Positions 34,106 through 41,020 are shown, numbered from the stretch's first letter. The stretch: 64,000 bases of DNA from Prolixibacteraceae bacterium UBA6029 (GCA_002429385.1 DIZL01000066.1:30193-94192), one strand, 5' to 3'. Notes: a model not told the origin generated them from the sequence alone. Program-made: numbers and translations.

Positions 34106-34300
34106 GGCAGGAGATCCCCACCCGATACCGACTCGAGGGATACAAGAACCCGAATTTGTACATTTAATTGTCAGGGCACAAAAGCAGCGGGACCACTGGC
34201 AATTACACCCTCCTTACGACCAAAGGATTCGAACAAATAAAAAGAATGTTGGATATGCTAAATAGTTAATAAAAATATTGCTTTGGTGATATGTATTTTG

Positions 34301-34308
34301 TAAGTTTG
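34301..34308 (+). promoter_or_regulatory. -7 element (TAAGTTTG) in the island 2 leader
   Basis: Full TAnnTTTG match 30 bp before the leader-peptide ATG, with TTTG 15 nt upstream (closer than the usual spacing). The corresponding place in leader 1 reads TATATTTA, a weaker match. Confidence 0.45.
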
Positions 34309-34338
34309 AAGAAGATAACCAACAAAAAACCAAAAGCT

Positions 34339-34410
34339 ATGAGATTAGTTTTCAATACTCCAAGAACGGTATTTCCACAAACAAATAAATATCAAGTAAT
34401 TAACATTTAA
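34339..34410 (+). CDS. 23-aa island leader peptide
   Basis: The frame starts MRLVFNTPR and contains VFPQTNKYQVI. It is the counterpart of the 25-aa frame in leader 1; MRL, VF-Q and TNKYQ-I are shared. The ten bases before the ATG are identical in both. It may be a translated leader or part of a recombination/recognition site. Confidence 0.45.
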   Translation: MRLVFNTPRTVFPQTNKYQVINI

Positions 34411-34497
34411 ATCTAAGGCTGATATACTTATAGTTGGCGGGTATACAGACGTTAGTGGCAAGGCTTCCGATACGTAAACTGAATAAACTTAATTAAT

Positions 34498-35787
34498 ATG
34501 CGCTTTAGACGAAGAGTCAAAATAATGAAGGGACTGAGTTTGAATTTGTCAAAGTCAGGAGTTAGCGTAAGTGCAGGAGTTAGGGGTGCTTCTGTAACAA
34601 TAGGGAAAAAGGGAACATATCTGAATACAGGTATTCCAGGAACAGGTATTTATGACAGAAAGAGAATTGGAGGTAATAATTCTTCTCAACAACGCAGTAA
34701 TGCTGGAACTCAAGCCCAAGACATGCAGGCTAAAGTTTCAATTGGATTAGATGATAAAGGGAAACCCACTTTAGCAATTACAGATTCATATGGTAGACAA
34801 ATTACTGACGAGAAAATTCTTAGAAGTGTAAAGAGAAGCGATAAATATAAAGATTCAGTAAACGGATTAATTGAACAAAAGAAAGTAGAAGTTGATGAAG
34901 AAACTTCTACTTTTATTTGTATCTCCAAGTTCACTCCAATTATAGTTTCACAGGAGAATATTCAAGATGCGCTTGAAAGTCTATCACCTGAAATTTATAA
35001 ATCCTTGAAGTATCAAATAGAAACTCCAACTAAAGAAAATTTAGCAATAGAGTTAAGTAATGAGGCGAAACAAAAAATAAGAAGCATATTCTTTTGGAAG
35101 AATAAAGGGTTAAGAGATGCGTTCATTGCTGAAAATTTAGAGAGCCGATTTCAGACTAAATTTGAAGAATGGGGAAATGCGAGAGATAGATTCATTGAAA
35201 ATGAAAAGGTAGTAAAAGCATCCAAGGATGAAGAATATTATAATAGTTACGTTATAGAAAAAAATGAGTTTGAAAATATATTAAAAGGCAATCCTGATTA
35301 TATCAATGAAAGAATAGAAGTAATCCTTAGTGAAATCTCTTTACCTGCAGAGTTTAGCGTTAGTTATGAATATAATTCTGATATAAAACAACTTAAAATA
35401 GATTTGGATTTACCTAATATCGAGGATATGCCGCAAGAGAAAGCAAACATATTGGCTTCAGGTAAAATATCAATTAAACAAAAAACTCAAAAGGAATTAA
35501 AACAAGAATATGCCCAATGTATAAGCGGAATAGCATTTTACCTTGGAGGAACTTTCTTTAATATCTCTACAACGATTATCGAAATAGTCATTTCAGGATT
35601 TACTCAAAGGCTAAATAAAGCAACTGGAAATATAGAAGATCAATATATTTATTCAATAAAGTTAACAAGAGATAAATTCTCTGCATTAAAGTTTGAAAAG
35701 GCTGACCCTATTGAAGCATTTTCTAATTTTGAAAGTAATAGAAGTGTATCGGCTGGTTATGACTTTAAGACAATAACTACTTTGTAG
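34498..35787 (+). CDS. DUF4236 domain-containing protein
   Basis: A 429-aa protein opening MRFRRRVKIMKGLSLNLSKSG and GVRGASVTIGKKGTYLNTGIPGTG, the DUF4236 signature of about 55 residues. The remaining ~370 residues are charged and mostly helical, with no domain I recognise; YAQCISGIAFYLGGTFF near 340 is more hydrophobic. Function is unknown. It is the first gene of island 2, about 31 bp after the GCAAGGCT junction, and is more AT-rich than the core genes. Confidence 0.75.
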   Translation: MRFRRRVKIMKGLSLNLSKSGVSVSAGVRGASVTIGKKGTYLNTGIPGTGIYDRKRIGGNNSSQQRSNAGTQAQDMQAKVSIGLDDKGKPTLAITDSYGRQITDEKILRSVKRSDKYKDSVNGLIEQKKVEVDEETSTFICISKFTPIIVSQENIQDALESLSPEIYKSLKYQIETPTKENLAIELSNEAKQKIRSIFFWKNKGLRDAFIAENLESRFQTKFEEWGNARDRFIENEKVVKASKDEEYYNSYVIEKNEFENILKGNPDYINERIEVILSEISLPAEFSVSYEYNSDIKQLKIDLDLPNIEDMPQEKANILASGKISIKQKTQKELKQEYAQCISGIAFYLGGTFFNISTTIIEIVISGFTQRLNKATGNIEDQYIYSIKLTRDKFSALKFEKADPIEAFSNFESNRSVSAGYDFKTITTL

Positions 35788-35801
35788 GCAATGGAATTAA
35801 A

Positions 35802-35932
35802 ATAGCCCAGCCGCTAAAAAGCAAGCAGGGCTGAATAGCTTTTCGATCGACTTTTGGTTCTTGATCCTAACCAAGTAGTTTTGAATTTCCTACCAGCTTT
35901 TAGTGGCAAACCATTAGCAGTAAGGCTATAAA
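35802..35932 (+). other. cassette-boundary-like segment between island 2 genes
   Basis: Begins AGCCCAGCCGCTAAAAAG 15 bp after the DUF4236 stop and ends CTTTTAGTGGC...AGTAAGGCT 14 bp before the next start. Its two ends are imperfect inverted repeats of each other. The first recurs at 37096 after the next gene (AGCCCAACCGCTAA), and the second recurs at the end of the leader (TTAGTGGCAAGGCT). It looks like a short attC-like site. Confidence 0.5.
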
Positions 35933-35945
35933 AACTATTCCAACT

Positions 35946-36404
35946 ATGATGACTGATCTTAATTTTGACCATGACACAACAAGAAAACTTTTGTCTGAAT
36001 TTGACTTTGGATTTTTTCTAAATCAGAATATTAAGAAAGAAAAATATAAGCAAGAGGATATTGACAAAATTCATTCGAGTTTTAAGCTGACTTTAACACA
36101 GATAAAAGTTAAGTCAAAGGAGAACAAAAAGCAGTTTAATTTTTATTCAGAAGGACAAGTTAGAAAAATGTTTGTCGGCGGATTCTTACCATCACTTTTT
36201 GAATTAAATGACAACAGAGGACACTCACTTCTTGATTTTTCTGCAATTGGAGAAAATTGGGCATATTTTAATCATTGGCAGACCTATCAAAAACGAAAAA
36301 TAACACGTGATAAGAGGTGGAATGCGATCATAAAGTCAGGAAGTGTGCTCGCAATTATTTTATCCATAATTAAATTATTAGAATACTTAAAACCAATCTT
36401 ATGA
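35946..36404 (+). CDS. hypothetical protein with C-terminal membrane anchor
   Basis: A 152-aa protein, charged and helical over its first ~120 residues, with one hydrophobic segment at the very end (SVLAIILSIIKLLEYLKPIL), as in tail-anchored proteins. I do not recognise the family. It overlaps the next gene by ATGA, so the two are one unit. Confidence 0.65.
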   Translation: MMTDLNFDHDTTRKLLSEFDFGFFLNQNIKKEKYKQEDIDKIHSSFKLTLTQIKVKSKENKKQFNFYSEGQVRKMFVGGFLPSLFELNDNRGHSLLDFSAIGENWAYFNHWQTYQKRKITRDKRWNAIIKSGSVLAIILSIIKLLEYLKPIL

Positions 36405-37069
36405 CAACAACAGAAATTAGGTGTCCTAAATGCAACTCAAATCAATTAACGGCAAACAAAAAAGGTTTTAGCGGGAAAAAAGCTGTAGTTGGAGGATTGC
36501 TTACGGGTGGAGTTGGATTGCTCGCGGGAACACTCGGCAGTAACACAATAAAGATTACTTGTTTGGCTTGTGGACATGAATTTAAACCAGGTGAAGGAAG
36601 GGCAGTTACCGTTCCAAGTGTTGGACAGACAACAGTTTCGCAAGACACGATAGTAACTCCTGAGTTTGATCCCATTGACAAGAGAATAATTGAACTTTGT
36701 TCGGGAGGGAGTAAATTGGCGGCAGTTAAATATTATAAAGACCAATCAGGCTTGGGCTTAAAGGAGGCGAAAGACTATGTTGACAATTTAGCTGCTCATC
36801 ATGGGATAAAGCCAACATCAGCGCCCAAAGGAGGTTGTTTTGTTGCAACAGCTTGTTATGGCGATTATGATGCACCAGAGGTCATGGTTTTAAGGCAATT
36901 CAGAGATGACAAACTTCTCAAAACATTTTTTGGAAAAGTGTTCGTAGAATTTTACTATTCAGTTTCACCTTCTTTTGCGACACTAATTTCAAATTCAGAC
37001 TTGCTAAAGAAATCGATTCGTCACTATATTTTGGAACCTATCATAAAAAGACTGCAAAGACACATTTGA
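36401..37069 (+). CDS. zinc-ribbon / L7-L12-like / CFI-box protein
   Basis: A 222-aa three-part protein. Residues 1-60 form a zinc ribbon (CPKCNSNQ and CLACGHEF) around a Gly-rich hydrophobic stretch. Residues ~90-128 (IIELCSGGSKLAAVKYYKD then GLGLKEAKDYVD) resemble the ribosomal L7/L12 C-terminal fold. Residues ~145-222 begin CFVATACYGDYDAPEV and contain LRQFRDDKLL, matching the CFI-box C-terminal domain seen on varied bacterial proteins. The role is unknown. It is followed by AGCCCAACCGCTAA and then repeat copy A. Confidence 0.75.
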   Translation: MTTTEIRCPKCNSNQLTANKKGFSGKKAVVGGLLTGGVGLLAGTLGSNTIKITCLACGHEFKPGEGRAVTVPSVGQTTVSQDTIVTPEFDPIDKRIIELCSGGSKLAAVKYYKDQSGLGLKEAKDYVDNLAAHHGIKPTSAPKGGCFVATACYGDYDAPEVMVLRQFRDDKLLKTFFGKVFVEFYYSVSPSFATLISNSDLLKKSIRHYILEPIIKRLQRHI

Positions 37070-37112
37070 AAATAAGTTATAATTGAGATAACTGAAGCCC
37101 AACCGCTAATCA

Positions 37113-37396
37113 GGTAAACTGCCCCACCAGCAATTAGCTGACAGGAAGAGCCTCTCACTCCATCCCCAATTGACGGATACGGTTCTCGTACTTCGCGGTT
37201 TCCCGATAGATCGGGACAGGCCGTTAAACAAGGAGAGATAGTGGCGGGCTTTGAAAATGTGGGCTTACTTTGTTCGGTTGGGTCAGCAATGATTCAGAAG
37301 CTCGTTCGGTGAGTCTGGCTATCGGGAGGAAAATGTTCATCCTGTGAGCGATTGGGATACGGTTCTTAGGAGGCTTAAGCTACCAGGTCCGCAAAA
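37113..37396 (+). repeat. island repeat, copy A (~284 bp)
   Basis: Starts GTAAACTGCCCC 44 bp after the preceding stop and ends near GGTCCGCAA like copy E. It carries the 21-bp palindromic insert (37201-37221) and the block GTTAAACAAGGAGAGATAG. Confidence 0.9.
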
Positions 37397-37459
37397 GCCA
37401 GAAAAGAACAGAGCAACAAAAAAACTTAACTGCAATTTGCAAACAGTTATCTAATTAGC

Positions 37460-37467
37460 TAACTTTG
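37460..37467 (+). promoter_or_regulatory. -7 element (TAACTTTG) of the decayed HigBA-type module
   Basis: TAnnTTTG match ending 5 nt before the ATG of the toxin remnant, so the transcript would be nearly leaderless. Confidence 0.5.
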
Positions 37468-37472
37468 TCTTC

Positions 37473-37571
37473 ATGAATGAACAATTTATAAGGGATATTT
37501 ATTACTACAAAGATTACTATTTGGACTTTTTTGAAAAAAAACAATATTTCGATGAAAAGACAGACAAATAA
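37473..37571 (+). pseudogene. toxin remnant (RelE/HigB-like) with internal deletion
   Basis: A 32-codon frame. The first ~22 residues (MNEQFIRDIYYYKDYYLDF) read as the N-terminus of a HigB-like toxin of the kind that precedes this antitoxin type, and the last ones (QYFDEKTDK) as its C-terminus. The ~70 codons of the catalytic middle are missing, with the frame kept. The antitoxin start lies inside its end, the normal overlap for an intact pair. The family reading comes from remembered patterns of such modules. Confidence 0.65.
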
Positions 37572-37860
37572 TAACTTAACATCTTTTTCAGACCATCTGG
37601 ATAAGCAGTATGGTAAAAGGGGAGCCACAGAAAGAGAAGAATTTGAAGAAGGTTTTGAATCTTTCAAAATTGGTGTAATGCTTCAGGAACTTCGAAAAGA
37701 GCAAGGAATGACGCAGGAGCAGCTTGCCGCAAAATGTGGAACGACAAAGACATATATTTCCAGAATTGAAAATGACGCTTCAGACATAAGGCTTACAACA
37801 TTGATGAGAATAGTTCGTCAAGGATTTGGAAAGCACCTGAAAATGAGCGTTGAGGTTTAA
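37552..37860 (+). CDS. XRE-family antitoxin (HigA-like)
   Basis: A 102-aa protein. LDKQYGKRGATEREEFEEGFE leads to an HTH (MTQEQLAAKCGTTKTYISRIEN, residues ~52-73) and DIRLTTLMRIVRQGFGKHL. This is the standard antitoxin of RelE/HigB pairs in Bacteroidota and looks intact, although its toxin upstream is reduced to a remnant. The start was set at the ATG inside the toxin end; a TTG seven codons upstream also exists. Confidence 0.85.
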   Translation: MKRQTNNNLTSFSDHLDKQYGKRGATEREEFEEGFESFKIGVMLQELRKEQGMTQEQLAAKCGTTKTYISRIENDASDIRLTTLMRIVRQGFGKHLKMSVEV

Positions 37861-37879
37861 ACGGCACATAGCATAATCG

Positions 37880-38161
37880 GGTAGGCTGCCCCATCAGTAA
37901 TTAGCTGACGGCGAGATCCTATCCCCTCATCCCCAATTGGCGGATACGGTTCTCTTACTACGCAGTTTCCCGATAGATCGGGACAGACCGTTAAACAAGG
38001 AGAGGTAGTGGCTGGCTTTGATTATGCGGGCTTACCTGGTACGGTTGGGTCAGTAGAGATTCATAAGCTTGTTGGGTGAGTTTGGCTATCGGGAGAGCCT
38101 TAAAAGTGCCTGAGACAATATGCGGTTAAAAACCGCACGTCCCATACTGATCTATTTTGGG
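37880..38161 (+). repeat. island repeat, copy B (~282 bp)
   Basis: Starts GTAGGCTGCCCC 19 bp after the antitoxin stop. It holds the 21-bp insert at 37968-37988 and ends with a TGCGGTTAAAAACCGCA hairpin and TCTATTTTGGGG, as in copies C and F. Confidence 0.9.
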
Positions 38162-38247
38162 GAACGGATCATAGTGGGCGAAAGCTATCCTGTTGTGTCA
38201 TTTGAAAATAAAACTTCATCCTATTAGGAAATCTTAAAAACAGTCTC

Positions 38248-38255
38248 TATATTTG
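38248..38255 (+). promoter_or_regulatory. -7 element (TATATTTG) of higBA
   Basis: TAnnTTTG match 29 bp before the toxin ATG. Confidence 0.5.
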
Positions 38256-38284
38256 GAAACAATGTTATCAAATCAGCTAACCAA

Positions 38285-38644
38285 ATGGAAAAACCAATCA
38301 ATGTAATCTTTCTTCCCCTGGCCGAGGAATTTGTTAACGAATTGGATGTAAAAGCAAAAAAGAAATTATTCTGGGCTATAAGAAAAACAAAAGAAAGAAT
38401 TATAGGACAATGGTTTACTAAATTGAAAAACAGTGATGGTATTTATGAATATCGTTTTGATGAAAGCAATAAATTCTGTAGACTACTTGCATTTTGGGAC
38501 TCTGGTGATGAAAGTGAAACCTTGATCGTTGGAACTCATGGAATTGCTAAAAAGACAAACAAAACCCCAAAAGACGAAATTGCAAAGGCTGAACGAATTA
38601 AAAAAGAATACTTTGAAGAGAAGAAAAAGGACAATAAAATATAG
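38285..38644 (+). CDS. RelE/HigB-like toxin
   Basis: A 119-aa toxin with INVIFLPLAEEFVNELDVKAKKK, FTKLKNSDGIYEYRFD, CRLLAFWD and GTHGIAKKTNKTPKDEIAKAE, the Gp49/HigB-type RelE-superfamily pattern; it would cleave mRNA at the ribosome. It is complete and in frame. It precedes its antitoxin by 6 nt, the toxin-first HigBA order. Confidence 0.87.
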   Translation: MEKPINVIFLPLAEEFVNELDVKAKKKLFWAIRKTKERIIGQWFTKLKNSDGIYEYRFDESNKFCRLLAFWDSGDESETLIVGTHGIAKKTNKTPKDEIAKAERIKKEYFEEKKKDNKI

Positions 38645-38650
38645 AATACT

Positions 38651-38974
38651 ATGGAAAAAAAGAAATATACAACATTAGAGGAGCTTGAGGACAAATACTT
38701 TGGGGAAAAGGGGACTCCTGAAAGGGAAGAATATGAATTTGAATTAAGCATGGAGATTCTGGGTGAAAAAATCAAACAAATAAGGAAAGAAAAACACCTG
38801 ACACAGGAACAATTAGGAAAACTTGTCGGCGTGCAAAAGGCTCAAATCTCAAAATTAGAAAAAGGAGCTAGTAGTGCGTCAATATCAACTATAACAAAAG
38901 TTTTTAGGGCTCTTAAAGCAACTGTGAAATTGCAAATTGAATTCGAAGACGAAACAGGACTGATTTTAACTTGA
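38651..38974 (+). CDS. XRE-family antitoxin (HigA)
   Basis: A 107-aa antitoxin with LEDKYFGEKGTPEREEYEFE, then the HTH LTQEQLGKLVGVQKAQISKLEKG and SISTITKVFRALKATVKLQ. It should bind the toxin and its own promoter. Repeat copy C follows 26 bp after the stop. Confidence 0.87.
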   Translation: MEKKKYTTLEELEDKYFGEKGTPEREEYEFELSMEILGEKIKQIRKEKHLTQEQLGKLVGVQKAQISKLEKGASSASISTITKVFRALKATVKLQIEFEDETGLILT

Positions 38975-39000
38975 ATAATGATGAACATACACCTGATCGG

Positions 39001-39283
39001 GTAGACTAATCCGCCAGTAATTGGCTGATAAGGAGAGCCTCACACACCATCAGCTAATTGGCTGATACGGTTCTCGTACTACACGGTTTCCCGATAGATC
39101 GGGACAGGCCGTTAAACAAGGAGAGATAGTGGCTGGCTTTGAAAATGCGGGCTTACTTGGTACGGTTGGGTCAGCAATGATTCAGAAGCTCGTTGGGTGA
39201 GGTTGGCTATCGGTAGAGCCTTAAAAGTGCCTGAGAAAGTATGCAGTTAAAGTCGCACGGCCTTTCCCGGTTTATTTCGGGAG
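39001..39283 (+). repeat. island repeat, copy C (~283 bp)
   Basis: Starts GTAGACTAATCCGCC. The 21-bp insert is at 39089-39109; the end reads GCAGTTAAAGTCGCACGG then GTTTATTTCGGG, like copy F. It runs up to 35 bp before the MNT start. Confidence 0.9.
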
Positions 39284-39318
39284 TGCTGAAAAATTTGTAT
39301 ATTAGCAAAAAAAAAGAA

Positions 39319-39639
39319 ATGATTGGCAAGGATAAAATATCGGAAATAGTAAAAAAAATAGCAACCGGATACAATCCTGATAAGATTATTCTTTTTGGTT
39401 CATATGCGTCAGGAAATCCCAATGATGATAGTGACCTGGATTTATTTGTAATTAAAGATACCGATTTGCCAAGACCTCAAAGAATGGTACAAGTTAGAAA
39501 AATGCTTTATGGCTCTATGGTTCCGATTGATTTGATTGTTTATACCCCAAAAGAGATAGACGAATCAAAGGAAAACAGGTTCAGTTTTGTATATGAAGTA
39601 CTAAATACAGGAAAAACTTTATATGAACGGGCAAGTTGA
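39319..39639 (+). CDS. MNT-type nucleotidyltransferase (antitoxin of a HEPN/MNT pair)
   Basis: A 106-aa minimal nucleotidyltransferase. PDKIILFGSYASGNPNDDSDLDLFVI carries the GS and DxD motifs (in parts: LFGSYASG, DSDLDLFV). In HEPN/MNT modules this enzyme neutralises the HEPN RNase, in studied cases by AMPylation. It overlaps the HEPN frame by 17 nt. The start is the internal ATG, since the longer frame runs back into repeat copy C. It is about 70% identical by eye to the MNT at 50603. Confidence 0.87.
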   Translation: MIGKDKISEIVKKIATGYNPDKIILFGSYASGNPNDDSDLDLFVIKDTDLPRPQRMVQVRKMLYGSMVPIDLIVYTPKEIDESKENRFSFVYEVLNTGKTLYERAS

Positions 39640-40046
39640 GGAAATAAAACAATGGGTAATTAAGGGTGACCATGATTTAGGGACTGCAAAAATTACATAT
39701 ATCTATATTCCTGAGTACCTGGATACAGTTACTCAGGAATTGCCAGCAAGCAGTTGAGAAATACTTAAAGGCATATTTGATATTTCAATCTGTATCATTT
39801 AAATTTTCACATGATTTGGTTTACCTGCTTGATTTGATCACTCAAAATGATTCCGATTTTGAGAGATATTCTGACAGGATTTCAGAATTACAAGGATATG
39901 CTGTAGAAATCAGGTATCCTAATGAGACTATATATCTTTCGAACGAGAAAGTAGAAAAGATCCTGATGATTGCAAAAAATATTAGAGATCTTGTTACCGA
40001 AAAAATGAATGTAACGATTGATTATAACGATATAATTGACAAATAA
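39623..40046 (+). pseudogene. HEPN toxin, frameshifted
   Basis: It starts MNGQVEEIKQWVIKGDHDLG and follows the intact HEPN protein at 50907 closely until PEYLDTVT. There, 7 nt stand where the intact gene has 6, so translation stops at 39757 after 44 residues. The other frame continues NCQQAVEKYLKAYLIFQS and HDLVYLLDLITQ to the normal end. A single-base insertion therefore inactivates it while the MNT partner remains intact, unless a frameshift is programmed. Confidence 0.82.
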
Positions 40047-40067
40047 CAAGGACCAGGCATTAATCAG

Positions 40068-40162
40068 GTAACCTCCCCCGCCAATAATGAACAGACGGGA
40101 AGTGCCTCACACACCAACTGGCCAATTGGCGGACACGGTTCCCGTACTGCATAGTTCGTTAA
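40068..40162 (+). repeat. island repeat, copy D (truncated, ~95 bp)
   Basis: Starts GTAACCTCCCCCGCC 21 bp after the HEPN stop and keeps CCAATTGGCGGACACGGTTC. It reaches TAGTTCGTTAA without the 21-bp insert (empty site) and then ends at the 3' end of the Crp/Fnr gene. It closes island 2. Confidence 0.8.
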
Positions 40163-40169
40163 TTAATTG

Positions 40170-40874
40170 TCAATAGAATTTTGAGATTTCGATCAGGGTT
40201 TTGACCTTCAGGATGCTGATCTTTTTAGCGTTCATTTCGATTACACCTTCCTTTTTTAACTCCTGGAGCATGCGTACCAGGGTCTCGGTAGCGGTTCCGA
40301 CCATATTGGCAAGATCGATGCGCGATAAGACAATTTCTACCTGATCATGTTTGTCTTTTTTCCCGAATTTTTCGGAGAGAATCAGTAAGGTCAGGGCCAG
40401 GCGCTCGCGGACGGTCATGTGAGCAAAGACCATGACACTGTTGACCATGACGCTGAATTCGTGGCTTAGGCTCGATAACAGGCCAAGCATCAGGTCGTTC
40501 GACTCGTTGGTTGCCTTTAAAAAAACTTCTTTCGGCAGAAAACCCAGTCTTGATGTTTCAAGCGCTGAAGCCGAATCGGGATACGGTTCGTTGCATAACA
40601 GTGCGGAGTAACCGATCAATTCGCTGGTGGAGCAGAGCGACAGGATGTGCTCTTTTCCGGCATGGTCGGTTTTGTACTTTTTGATCAGGCCTTCTTTAAG
40701 GTAAAAAATGCCTGAAGGGAAGGAGCCTTCCAGAAATATAGGTTGTCCTTTTCGGTAGGTTTTATCGATCATCTGACTTTCGAGGTATTGTCTTAAGTCA
40801 GGCGGAATGTTTTTAAGAATTGTATCGCTCTTCGATGTGAATTTCTCGATGCGAATGAGATCGTTTGGTTCCAT
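40170..40874 (-). CDS. Crp/Fnr family transcriptional regulator
   Basis: A 234-aa regulator with an N-terminal cyclic-nucleotide-binding-like beta roll (~20-130, GQPIFLEGSFPSGIFYLKEG) and a C-terminal winged HTH (~165-225, LSRIDLANMVGTATETLVRMLQEL in parts). There is no FNR-type Cys cluster at the N-terminus, so it is not an O2-sensing FeS FNR. It is divergent from the hydrogenase-like operon with 146 bp between; regulation of that operon is plausible but no clear palindromic site was found. Confidence 0.9.
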   Translation of the reverse strand: MEPNDLIRIEKFTSKSDTILKNIPPDLRQYLESQMIDKTYRKGQPIFLEGSFPSGIFYLKEGLIKKYKTDHAGKEHILSLCSTSELIGYSALLCNEPYPDSASALETSRLGFLPKEVFLKATNESNDLMLGLLSSLSHEFSVMVNSVMVFAHMTVRERLALTLLILSEKFGKKDKHDQVEIVLSRIDLANMVGTATETLVRMLQELKKEGVIEMNAKKISILKVKTLIEISKFY

Positions 40875-40892
40875 TATCTTTGGTTAAGGATT

Positions 40893-40900
40893 CAAATATA
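40893..40900 (-). promoter_or_regulatory. -7 element (TATATTTG) of the crp-type gene
   Basis: Reverse complement of CAAATATA, 18 bp before the start codon. Confidence 0.5.
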
Positions 40901-41020
40901 GGCATAAAGTCATAGGATTAGCTGACTAATATCAAAATATACGATGATCAGATTCAAATTAAGATGCCTGTTAATTGACTTACTTTGCAAACCCAAACAG
41001 TTTTAATTCAGAAAAGGTAA

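Larger units (their letters stand above)
33745..34466 (+). repeat. island leader duplication, copy 2
   Basis: Counterpart of 13387-14116. It runs from inside the HsdR_N-like gene through the 11-bp-unit palindrome, GTTGGATATGCTAAATAGTT, a promoter box and the leader peptide to GCAAGGCT. After that point the DUF4236 gene follows here and the DUF3788 gene follows in the other copy. Confidence 0.9.

Noticed and set aside
11239..40162. The ~280-bp repeats as group II intron fragments
   Set aside because: Read backwards they end in GTCTACTCGATT and contain GAGAACCGTAT..., which recalls intron 3' ends. But I cannot build a canonical domain V with its catalytic triad, there is no GUGYG 5' end and no reverse transcriptase. 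Left as a possibility to test, not called.
34450..40162. A classical class 1-type or chromosomal integron
   Set aside because: No integrase gene is in the window, and the boundary motifs only loosely resemble the attC/attI core GTTRRRY. The organisation is similar, but the identity is not shown.
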